From NCBI GenBank assembly GCA_024305745.1, contig JAHRBS010000003.1, forward strand, positions 2,604,001 through 2,668,000: DNA of 64,000 bases, written 5' to 3'. Positions 53,614 through 64,000 of the stretch are shown piece after piece. Origin of the DNA: Polyporus tsugae (Eukaryota > Basidiomycota > Agaricomycetes > Polyporales > Polyporaceae). The position numbers and the translations under genes were made by a program. Each line of letters opens with the position of its first letter. The stretch's first letter is position 1. Under the pieces are notes generated by a model. That model ran no database searches, was not told the DNA's origin, and saw nothing but the letters and a program-made list of their open reading frames with translations.

Positions 53614-55521
53614 CCCCATGCCTCCCAGCCTCATCTCCGTCGCTGCCCTTCCATTCCACGGAGGCCCCGCCGCACGGCGCGAGAGACATCGCGCGATCAG
53701 CCCAATATGCTTCCGGTGCATCTTCGGCCGAGTGGCATCAGCCGTGAGCTCATCATTTCCACGCCGGGCTAGAAGCACGTCGCCTCTCCTCAGGGTCGCA
53801 TTGATAAGGTGTGACTGGCAGAAATGGGTTTTCCGTACCTGATATTCACCATGCAATGCACGCCCAGTTGATCGCTCTCCCAGCCCCCAGGCCGCCCACC
53901 AAAGAGACTCAATCTCAGATGACGGCCTCTGCACCAACCTCTTCTGCACCTGCGTCCGTTGCGGTGCTCGTCCTGCGATCGCACCGTCCGCCCTGAATAT
54001 CACCTCTCCGCCGGGCGGGATCATACCGCCGTTGTGTCCGCCCGCAGCTGTCTCAAATCCTGGGCACATCTCCGTTTAGCACATCCCGGCACTTCATTTG
54101 ATGCACCCGCCATTCGAGGAAGCTGCGTCCCCGCGCGCTGTCTTCTTCGGAATCATCCCAGATTCCACATGTCAGCGCGAAATCTCACACCCAATCCGTG
54201 TTCGCTGACAGAAATAACGTCTCCAACTTGCCCCCGGACCACGCCGCGGGCGCTGCTGCCGTTGCTGCCCGTTCCGAGCCATCCTTCCGTTCTCCGCTGG
54301 CAGCCTAGCCTCCACCCTCAGGCTACCGGCATTCTCCTCACCCCCATCTGCATGCCAGCTCTGGGAAATCTATTGCTTGTGTCCGCGATACGGTGCAGGC
54401 GATCGAACTCTATCCGCCCGTCGTCCATTCGTGCGCGTCGGCGAGCACAGGACGACCACCCACGCTGTGATCCTAATCAGCGACCTTGAATGGCTCCCGT
54501 CCTGTGCGCACGCATCCTGAACCTGTGAGTGTTCCCGTCCATGATCGATGGCCTCCCCCCCGGTCTGCCCACCCGCTGACTGCCGCCCGCCGGACCTAGA
54601 CGCAGCAGCTATCGTCGTGCGCGCGGAAGCAAATGTGTTAATGTGACCAATCGCGCTCCGTATCCCCCGTCGTGCCGCGCTCGGCTGGCAAGCCACAATG
54701 ACATCCTTCCCACGACTGTCTCCAGCCTGCGCGGCGTCGATGGATCGTGGAACGCACTCACGCTGCACCGCCATCAGCGATACAAGGTTCACGACCTTCA
54801 ATGCGCACCGCGTCCGCCGCCTTGGTCAATGGTCGACATACAATTGAACCGTCCCTCCGGAACCTCCGTCAATTTTTGCTTTTCGCAGACGAATGCGGCC
54901 GGCACTCGGTGAGCGTCGCTTTTGCCCTAATCTGTTTAAAGACACGCACCAGCCGTGTGGTTTCTGTCTGCCCGGAGGTGTGGCGAAACCGTCGTCATTA
55001 CTTATTCTGATGTGACATCTTCACGAACCTTCTTGGGCGCGCACCCCAGACAGAGGCACAGTGGCCCCCTGCCCTCCCAATTGAGAGACCCCCGGGTCGT
55101 TCCAGCCAGTCTATCATCCCGCGCTCACCTTGCCTTGTCCTCTCCAAGGCACGCACCACTCCCCTCGCCTCTCTGACGGGTTTCAGCTCAGACGAGCCTG
55201 TGAGCCACGCGCAGACATGCTTCTCTGTTTTGTGCTGATATCCTGATATGACCGTCCCTCCGCGGCGCGCACATCATTTGGGGGCCATGAGAAGCCCGGC
55301 CCAGATTGAGGCACATACGCTGCTGCAGGGTGGGATTGGGGGTGGAGGTGGGCGCGCTCGCGGAACAGGCAAATACAAATCTTACGGAAGACGTTACGAG
55401 AACAAGAGCCTGCGTGCACGCACGCAGAAACTGCAGCCGCAGGAATGAAGGAAGCCGGGCGCGTCCGACTTTTGGTTCCAATCCGAGACGGTGCCATTCA
55501 GTGCTCAGTGCTCGTTCATGA

Positions 55522-55553
55522 ATCATCATCATCTCATCATCATCATCATCATC
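55522..55553 (+). repeat. ATC trinucleotide microsatellite
   Basis: About ten ATC units with one TC interruption, in non-coding sequence. Confidence 0.85.
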
Positions 55554-58500
55554 GCCTTTAATATTGCCCGTCGCATCGCATCCGAATGTTGAGATCCGTC
55601 ACGGCGGGTGACGCGCTGGGGGAGCTTCTTTGGCCTGTGGCCGCAGGGGCACGGCGACCATGGGTGCGTACGTACGCGTACGTACGCTTGTGCCATATGA
55701 CACAGTGCGCGTTCGCCCTGCCTGCGGCGCGGCGCGTCGTCAGGGTCCCCGAGCCATCTATGGGCAATCATCGTTGTCAGCGCGGCGGCATCGGCGGCGT
55801 GGTGGGAGCGCGAGCGAGGGACGAACGTTTACGCAACAAGTTCGCTGTCGTGAGCGTGTCCGAGAGGCGCAGGCCGGACAGATCCGGGCCTGCCCTCCAT
55901 TCCACCATCCACGGGTCTATGTTTGTTTTCGAGTCGGGGTCGCGAGTCGTCACGCCGTCGAGCATCATCTGTGCATTGTTTTCTACGCTACGCTGCATTC
56001 CATCGAGAAGAAGAAGAAGCGGGGCTTCGAGAAAGCGATCTTCACCAGTATGCGTGTGTGGCGTTGCGCCGTCGTCGTTCCTTCCCCCCTCGTCCATTCG
56101 TCCGTGTTGCGAACTTTGAAGGGGAACACTAAACAGCGCAACAGCAACGGGCGATAAGGGCACGAACCTTGAACTTTGTCCGCGCCTCATCTGTTCGTTG
56201 CGCACCAGCCGGTCAGGCGCATCGTCTCTTCCATCTCCATCTTTCTTCCTCTTCCCTCCTTGGCGAAGGGACGATGCTCCGGGCTTCCCGCGAAACCAGA
56301 GACAGCCAGAGGCAGCGACGGAAGCTCGCCCGAGTGGCCGTTAGCTGTTAAACTGTTGCACTGTTCGTTTGATCATCTATCGCCCTCGCCCTCTTCCTCT
56401 TCCTCTTTCGCCTCGAGAACGAACTGTTCATCTCCCATCCAGCACTTTGTGTCTTCCTCGCCGCGTATCACGTCACCGCACGGTGATGAACGTGCCCTTC
56501 CTCCGACCTCCAATTCCGGCATTCGTGTAACCTCCCCGTTTACCGCATCCTATCGCTCGCCTGGCAGCGTGCGCGCGCGCCGGACCTCGAACAATGTCCT
56601 GCGCGACCGCCATCGCTCGTCGAACAGCGGGACTTGTGCGCTGGGCTGCGTTCGAGCTGGCTTGCGCCCTGGAATGCCATCTCGCCTTCTCGTCTTCTGC
56701 GCAGCGGTTCTCGGTCTTCTCTCGCGTTTTACTAATTCCGAGTTTTCCGTGCAGCAGGCAGGCCATCTACCACGTCTACCCGCACCCCGCCCGCTGATCA
56801 AATGGCGAAGAGCGAGCTTGCACGCCGCCGCCCGGGGAGCTGGCGAGCTTGGGGAGCGGGGGGTGGGTGGGGAGGGGCAAACAGACTGCCGCATTCGTCG
56901 ACGTGTCACGCTTCGACGACCTGCAGTTCCGACCCCCGAATCTGAATCTGAGGCCTGGCATTGAACACCCATTGGATGCGGAATGTGCGAGCTTGGAAGA
57001 AGGGAAGAACGTTCGCGCTCGCGCCCGCCACGGCTGATACTTATTGATAGGGCTGATAGGTGCGTGATTGCGTTCCAATCAGGGTGGCCATCAGCACGGC
57101 CTGTCTCGCGCTGTCTCGCGTCCCCGGGGCTCGTCCTGACATACGCGGCCTAGCTCGCGCCCCACGTCCGACTCCCTCCTGCCAGATCCCCTCCCTTCCT
57201 CCCTCCGTCCCGTCACCGCTTACTGCATTGTGCTTGTTCTGGGCCGCAGCACATTCCGGGGCCCCGTCACGCTGCCGGGGTGGCGCAGAGTGGGTGCACG
57301 GCGCGCTCGCAGCCGGCGCCACCCCTCGGGTGGGGTGGTTTGCGCAAAGCCTCGGCGTCGCTGGGCTGACGGCGACATGGGCCCTCCTGATCCTGAGCGA
57401 CGTACGCTGCGCGTGCCAGGGTTCGCGGTGTCGTGCATCCGAGTCCTGGGCCCGGTGGCTCGTCGATTCGTTGCCACACGCTGGCGTCGCGACGTTCTTC
57501 GCGCAGGCCTCGGTGTGTTGTGGCTGGGGCACGGCTGCGCCTCCATGAAGATATATCGCGTCTGTCTGTTCGTTGCTCGGATGGTCGGTGCGGAGGAGAG
57601 CGCGCGATGATGATGATGGGCGTAGAGGGCCTACAGCCAGGCGTGGCTTACTGTCAGGACGATGGGATGCCGCGGATGGGGGCCTAGGTGCACGCTCCGC
57701 AATCAACGTTGTTGATGAATATCTTCGTCCGCCGCCCACTGGGAGGGTGCATACGAGGATGACGGTAGCGCGTTGGTCGTCTGTGGACACTGAGACTCTA
57801 CGCGGTTGTGCTGCGGGCCGAAAGGGTCTGTGGTAGGGCGATTATTGGTTCTGGGCGTCGAGTGACGTGCAGTGGCCCCCCTTCCATCAAGCACAAACAC
57901 GCGCATGGGTGCGGAGCACTTGCGGCAAATCCCCTCGCCAAAGTCATGTCCTGGATAGCGCCATGAACGCGGTGCGTCCTGGGCGCTGTTGCCTTTTTGT
58001 TCCGTTTCCGTCATTTAAAAAAAAAATACTTCGAGGCCATCCTAAGGGACGCTCATGGGCAAATTCTGCGGTTACAGTACTCGCAGACCGCGCATCTCAG
58101 CCGTCGTCCCAGTGGACCGGAATATTCATGTCGGACCTCGTGTCTCTCCAGTTCGAATCCAATCTGTTTCCAGGGAAGGGCGTCCGTCTTCTTCTATCAT
58201 AATTTAATGACCCGGCTGGACCAACCGTGTTGTTAGCGAAGGCCTTCTGCCGCGGTCGTCGTCTCTCCACCGAACGGGGGGTCCTGCTTCCCACAGCCGC
58301 CACGGAGAGATCTCGTATGCCCCCCCAATCGTCGTTCGAAATCAACTGCACTATCAGCACACGCGCATCCCGCATGATTGCACACGTCTCGAGGTGTCGA
58401 GACGGCCCAGAATAGCAGGCCATGTCGCGCAAACGGCCGCCTTCTCTCGACCACACGGTCCGCACCCCTCGCCTTCGTCGTTTCTCGAAGGCCGCGAATA

Positions 58501-61500
58501 CATTGGCCGTGTCACGCTGAAACGGGCGGACGCACCTCCGATGGGAAGGAGGGAGGCGCGTCAAGGGTTTGGCGAGAAACATGCGTGCTCTATCGGGAGA
58601 GATGACGAGATGGGTCGCCGGGATTGGTTAAAGTGACGCGTCGGCAGTCGAGCTATCGAGACACACGGACGGACCATCGTGGTGAACAGCGCGGCAGACC
58701 CGGCCAGACAATGATCTTCGTGCGCTTGACATGGAAAGCGCGGTGGGGTTCGTGGGGGAACGGTCGGCTGTGCGGGGTGGTTTGGTGTCCGCACTCGGCA
58801 TACGGGAGTCTTCTTGCAGTACGAGGGTGGTGAACCAGTTCCTGGAGAGCGTCCGCACTCGAGAGTGTCGCTGGGCAGCTGCGGCGGGGACTCAGTTGCC
58901 TAGCCATCTCATGTTCTATACTTGCCGGAGTCGACGCACCATTGTCTGCTCGTCCTCGTGGCTACAGATATTGCGTCTCGACTTGCGCAGGCCATTGCAT
59001 CTCTCGCCCTGTCCCAACGGCCATTACGGCGTCGAAAATCAATCCATCTGTTCCTGCTGGTACCCGAGCGACAATCCCGGCCCAACTTCCATCCATCCAT
59101 CTCGCATGCTACGGAGATGCAGCAACTTGAACAACACCTGCAATCCATCGTGGTTCAGCCTTGCCCGTCTCCCAGACGTCGCCTCAGGCCGCAATAGGCG
59201 CATCGGCGGAGAACGCCAAAGGCTCGCAGAGGGCGCAGGGTTGCCGACGGTGCATGCACGAAGCTCCCGCCGGTGGCGCAGCCGCCTCCGAGAAGACGAG
59301 GATGGCGCCCAGACCCTATGCCTGCGAGCACGGTCGCCTCGCCACCCACCACCGCTTCTCGCACCCCCTTTCTTCCCGCAATTATGCTAGCCCCAGCTTG
59401 GAACGCCCGTCGACCTTTCTTCCCACCACGACACTCTACCTCGACCTCGACTGTCGGCTCGATGGCTACTAGCCCGCGTCTCTGGCACATTTATTTCCGA
59501 CGGACTCCACCTCCCCCCTCACCACGCTATCCTTGACACCTACGCTCGCCGTCTCGTCGCCGGTCCAAGAGCAAATAGCAGAGGCTAGCAACCGAAAAAA
59601 TTTCTGCTCTATATTCTGCCCGCTGCGGCATCTCCGTTAGCACAGGAACACTCGGCGATTTCTACCCTCTGCTCAACTCAATCGTTCTCCGGCCCATGCT
59701 GTGACGAGACAATATGGCCCCATATGGTACGTGCCGAGCGTCCTACCCGCCTAGATTCCAGAGACCAACGGTACGATACCTCCTTCCAGCGCAAAAAGCA
59801 TCGCCCAGCGTACGGCAGCATTGACGTGTAGTACCGGAGCACGAGGTAACCACGCCAGCGGAAGGTCTCAGGTGAGCGTCGCCGACCGAAACTCAGCGCG
59901 AGGGGCCAGCTAACCAAGGCTTCTCCGTCGCACCAGATTGAATTCAGCGGCTCGCTCCACGTCCGTGTTCCGCCGTCTCCGACTACGCACGTTCGCACTG
60001 GCAGCTACGTGCGGCCGGCTGGCGGTTTGTCGAACGATTCAGCTCCGCCCGTTTCCACTCCGCGAGGTGGCCGTGGGCGATTGCGTAGCAGTAGTGACGA
60101 CAGGCGGTCGCGGAAGCTGGACGTTCGCTGGATCCTGCTACCACGGATGGGTCCAACCTACAGCAGAGGTGCGTGCTGATGCTATGGGTGTGGCTCCCTC
60201 CGTCGCTGCCCTCATCGTCACGCACTCCTGCTCCAGGACACCCCGCCCCACCGGTGCCCCCAAAAATGTCTTTCCATTTCGTATATGAGGAACCCTCCTC
60301 CCTGCCGCCGCTCCGCACATTTCTCCACAAGGCATGCGACCTGCCCCCGATCGGACGAAGCGTCCGTCCGGTATGTAGAGAAGACCCCGGATTACGTCCG
60401 GGACCACCCGCTTCCCGCAACCCCAGCGAGCCCGGGCATGAGCGCCCCGCCCTGTTGTCGTCGTCCATCAGCTCGTGGCACACAGCCTAGGAGCTAGGAG
60501 CTAGAAGGCTGAGGGCGTGGCGACATGCTCGCGCTGCTGGCGGCTCCGATGCCACCCATCACGCTTCGCCAACGCGCATCAGGTTGCGCGCCCGCCTACG
60601 GTCTTCTCGAACCCCCCCATTCCTCGTCAAGAGCGCTCGCACCCCCCATGCGTCGGAGGCTACCAGCGGCGAGCAAATTGCGCGCTCCAGACACAGGAGG
60701 AGGACGTCGTATCGTCGGTGGCCGCTCCCCATAACGAGCCACGCAGCCAAGCAAGCACTTATCCCGAATCCAACACCCGTCGCAGAGCCCCCCACCGGCG
60801 TCGTCGGTTCCGGGTCCGCTGGGATGCGCCCTTCGCGCTAACCACGCCCGGGCCCAGCGTGCGGCTCTCCACTTGACACATCACGCAGCCCCCGGTGGGC
60901 CGTGCGTCGGTCGGACAGAAGCACGCCGTAGGCGCCGGGCTGTAGGGGGTCGCCGAGCTATGGTGGGCCACGCGCCGCACTAGTAGGACGTCCGCCCCCC
61001 CGTCTTCGTGCTTCCATCTCGGCCACGGTGCGCGGTGCAGCGTCCGCATGCACGCACTCGTCTGGGCCTGGCTCGGGGATGAGGCGTTCTGCCGTCCTGC
61101 CGCGGGGAATAGGGTGGGGAGGGGGGGCGAGCTACTGGGACGAGGTACGCGGCTCCGGGATTGCCAAGCGCTGGCTCGTTTGACCACAGAAGCCGGGTCG
61201 TTCAAGTCGAAACGTCGAGTTGGTGCGGCGAAGCGTCAGGCTCCGCGTGTCGAGAATGTTCGATGAGTCGAGATGGCCTCGCTCTCGCCACGGCGAATCC
61301 GACCTGATGAGGGAGACAGGAAAATCGGGGGTTCTTGTCAGCAGTGCCAAGGGTTCCTGGAGACGAGGGTGAGGCCGACGAGCTAGGACGAACGAACTTT
61401 TCTGCGGTGCCTGGCTCGTCAGTGATTCCATGCGCTGCGGGCTGGCAGTGGCATGTCGTTCCTCCGCCCGCTCGGAGCGTCCCACGCGGGTGAGGGGCCT

Positions 61501-62996
61501 GTGAACGATTGCGTTCGGGTGGGGCACCGTGACTGCGTCGCCCAGTCGGGAAGTTAGATGGCTTCATTGGGACGTCGGCCACTATTTATTAATTCTAAAT
61601 GCGAGTGGTGAGTGCGTGCACCTAGCTGGACTCGGAATGCATGTCGCGGTGTGTTTTTCGTAGGGAAGCTGACTGGTATCATACCGAAGGCTTGCCGTCC
61701 GGAGACGGACAGAAGGTTCAAGGGGTACGCGCCGGCATGTTCGTTTCAGGGATTCCGACCCTGAGGGCGGGGCTGACGAAGGAGGGAGTTTGTGCCGTTG
61801 CGGGCTAGGCGTGCGCTATCAGGCATCAAGGTTTCCGCCGGTGAAGTCGGAGAAGTAGCGGGGAGATGGCGCCCGGAAGACCACATATACGATTTTGGTA
61901 TGTGCTGATCGCAAGAACGAATGCATTGACCGTTATCCGTGGAATACTGAAGCCGTGCGGACTTGCAAGGTTTCGGAGTGATGCCGACACGGGCCCTTTC
62001 CGTGTCGTGTTAGGGAACGACTGCCGTGATTTTGAAACGCGATCAGGCGAACGTCAGCTGTGGTCGCGGGTGGCACCAGTACGGTTCTGACCTGCCGTCA
62101 TCACCCCAGGAGCAGGCCAATACTGTGGACTTTGGTTGCCTGCGATCAGTCGTCTTGGCGTACACGTAGGCCGGTGGACGTGGTGCGGACCTTGGGAAAG
62201 GCTACTTGCTGTTCTAGAAAACGCTTCCACTGCGCTCCGATCCGCCACGGACGAGCGTGAGTGCTCGTGATCGCGCCTGCGAACGGCGAGGACGACGGAC
62301 GGGAACGAGCGCTGCCGACGAACCCCCAGCGCGTCCATTCCTGCCGTACGGTCACGATTACGCATCACCGCATCGATCCCGTCAGCCTGGGCGCGTCAGC
62401 CTGAGGTCCAGGCTGGTCCAGGGTGGCGCGTTGCACGACCGTTACGTTGGCGCGCACACTCGGGCTGCGGAATGTCGCGCCCGTCATCGCTGGCCCCAAG
62501 TTTCCAGGATAAGGATGTTTGCTACCACTCACCCTGCAGAGCGTGCACGTAATACGCGGGTCGCGATTGTATAGACTAACCTGGCTTCTCATGGGGAAAT
62601 GCATCGAACCACGAAGGATCAGTCACCCCCGCTTCCACGGTCTCTGACGATCAGCCTGAGGCCACTACGCGTCTGTACTCGTTTTCCTGATATGTCTTGT
62701 GCTTGAGGTCACGGTGGTGCAGGTGTATTCCGGAGATGGCCAGCTGAGAGCGGGGGGTGATTGTGGGATAAGTTTGAGGTGATGGTGGAGTGCGAGTGGC
62801 GAGTTGTGGGCGGCGCGGAACAAAATCTGGCGGCGATCTCGATCAGGCATCACCCGCAATCTCGCCGTCCACGCCCGCGATCTCAGACGTCGTCCACCGA
62901 CATCGCTTGTCCTCACCCTCGTCCTTGTCCCACACACTTTGCGAGCCCATTCCTGATTGCATATCGCTGCCTTGAACGCTTGGAACCCCTCGAACG

Positions 62997-63924
62997 ATGA
63001 ACAGGACCGCATGGGCAACCAGAGGGTCTTCCCTGCCATCAGACAGGATCCCTTCCAAGGCCCAGGCTGCACAACCGGCGAAAGCGAAGGGCAAGCAGAA
63101 GGATGCGGGCCCGCCGAAGAGCAAAGAGGTCAGCGGGCTGGAGAAGCTGCGCAACGATCTCTGCAAAGCCACCGGGAGGGATAGAGACCCCAAGGGCGGG
63201 TGCTTCTGCCAAGGTCTGTCTACGCGTTGCACTCCCCATCCATGCCACATCCCTCATCCCATCTACCCATCCTGCTGTCCTTGCATCGCCCCCATTCGAT
63301 TGGCGGCCGATCCATGGTGTCTTCTCCGCCGCATGCGCCGCGGCGTTCGCGATCTCAGCCAGGATGCATCCGCTCTCATCGTACACACCCATCTGCCGCG
63401 GCTGCGGCCTCATCCTCTGCGAGCTCAACCTGCCCCATTTCGCGTGCCCCCACTGCGGCGATGCGCTCCTCCTCCCCGCCGCACGCAACACACTCGTCGA
63501 GGCGCTGGAGACCCAGATAGCAGACACGCTCGCGAAGGAGGAGGAAGAGCGCGCGCGCGCCATCCAGGAAGCCCGCGCCGCCCAGGGCGCGTTCCCCACC
63601 CTCTCCGCCTCCCCCGCCGCTTCTCGGGCGAGCACGCCTGGACCCGGGGCCGACCCACAGGCGGCGCACCCGGTCAACCAGACGCACAAAGTTCTATCGC
63701 TCAACCCGAAGACGAAGCGGGTCAAGGTCGAGTCATACACGCCACCTGCCATCTCTCGCGCGGCTTCTACAGAGAAGGTGAAGCAGGCCGCGGAGCCGGA
63801 GTACAAGCGCGTCCCTGCGCCCCCGTCGGAGGTCGTCGTGTCGCGCAACCAGCCGGACGCTCAGCGGCCGTGGGCGAATGTGAGGGGGTTGAACGTGACG
63901 TATGTCCTGTCGTCGAGGGCGTAA
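62997..63924 (+). CDS. C2HC5 zinc-finger protein (ASC-1/TRIP4, Rqt4 type)
   Basis: Exons 62997-63213 and 63359-63924 join in phase to give 260 aa, starting MNRTAWATRGSS. The N-terminal 65 residues are Lys/Pro/Ala-rich (AQAAQPAKAKGKQKD), followed by a helix LEKLRNDLCKATGR. The zinc domain spans the splice: GGCFCQARMHPLSSYTPICRGCG, then ILCE and HFACPHCG. This C-x-C-x4-HPL...C-x2-C...C...H-x2-C-x2-C pattern is that of the zf-C2HC5 domain of activating signal cointegrator 1. A charged coiled helix (AKEEEERARAIQEARAAQ) and a disordered tail follow, ending WANVRGLNVTYVLSSRA. Relatives act in the ribosome-quality-control trigger complex and as transcription coactivators. It is shorter than human TRIP4 and lacks the ASCH domain, as expected for fungi. 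Confidence 0.88.
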
Positions 63925-64000
63925 TGTGCCGCATACCGAGGTGAATAATTTGCATCTGTAAATTAGTGATTGAGGTTGTTCTAGAAATTTTCGGTTCCGT

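Larger units (their letters stand above)
53228..62996. other. Gene-free region upstream of the GATA gene
   Basis: About 9.8 kb upstream of the minus-strand GATA gene, ending at the C2HC5 gene. ORFs up to 262 codons (56176-56964) have no domain and overlap antisense ORFs. It holds an ATC microsatellite and an ACG microsatellite. It may contain long 5' leader, enhancer or non-coding RNA sequence, but nothing is directly supportable. Confidence 0.45.

Noticed and set aside
56176..56964. 262-codon plus-strand ORF in the GATA upstream region
   Set aside because: Ser/Arg-rich with no domain or codon regularity, and it overlaps antisense ORFs of similar quality.
1..64000. CRISPR array, prokaryotic operon or phage
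   Set aside because: Spliceosomal introns throughout, no regularly spaced direct repeats and no phage-type genes; this is a eukaryotic nuclear segment.
1..64000. Biosynthetic gene cluster around the P450
   Set aside because: No backbone enzyme (polyketide synthase, NRPS, terpene cyclase) or further tailoring enzymes occur next to the P450.

Overview
This is nuclear DNA of a filamentous basidiomycete, most likely a wood-decay agaricomycete of polypore type. That placement is inference from gene style, not a database match. Genes are densely split by short introns of about 40-70 bp with GT(AAGT/GCGT/ACGT)-type donors, coding regions are GC-rich, and nuclear tRNA genes carry 9-10 nt introns. 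The gene content is typical of such fungi: a P450, a phi-like GST, a GDSL/CE16-type esterase, small secreted cysteine-rich proteins, F-box proteins and Zn2Cys6/GATA regulators. For most genes I chained exons so that splice phases agree from start codon to stop; exon coordinates are in the entries.

Layout. 0-5.6 kb: the 3' end of a coiled-coil gene, tRNA-Asp(GUC), a 644-aa coiled-coil/disordered protein, a 646-bp MITE-like element with 29-bp inverted ends including the TA target site, and a Zn2Cys6 protein whose zinc cluster lies at its C-terminus. 5.6-9.3 kb: mostly non-coding, with a decayed member of an unrecognised protein family. 9.3-20.6 kb: a DCR2/SIA1-like membrane-anchored metallophosphatase, a cytochrome P450, a tandem pair of secreted six-cysteine proteins and an F-box gene broken by a 7-bp near-duplication. 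21.1-25.9 kb: an S/T/P-rich protein, tRNA-Pro(CGG), a phosducin-like protein and a decayed F-box/LRR-like gene. 27.5-34.8 kb: a glutathione transferase, a secreted esterase and a 15-exon Zn2Cys6 activator with a 6-nt microexon inside the zinc cluster. 35.1-40.4 kb: a relative of the 8-kb family and an apparently intact Tigger/Fot1-type transposon with perfect 24-bp inverted repeats, TA target duplication and DD30D transposase. 40.4-63 kb: one GATA zinc-finger gene on the minus strand between about 11 kb and 9.8 kb of GC-rich sequence with no supportable gene. 63-64 kb: a C2HC5 zinc-finger (ASC-1/TRIP4 type) gene.

The genes do not form one obvious pathway. The P450, GST and esterase fit xenobiotic or lignocellulose metabolism, and the large Zn2Cys6 factor is next to the esterase on the same strand, but co-regulation is only a guess. 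The points most worth following are the microexon, the two transposon-type elements, the unrecognised family with one broken and one more intact copy, the palindromic intron in the phosphatase gene, and the motif-rich gene-free flanks of the GATA gene.
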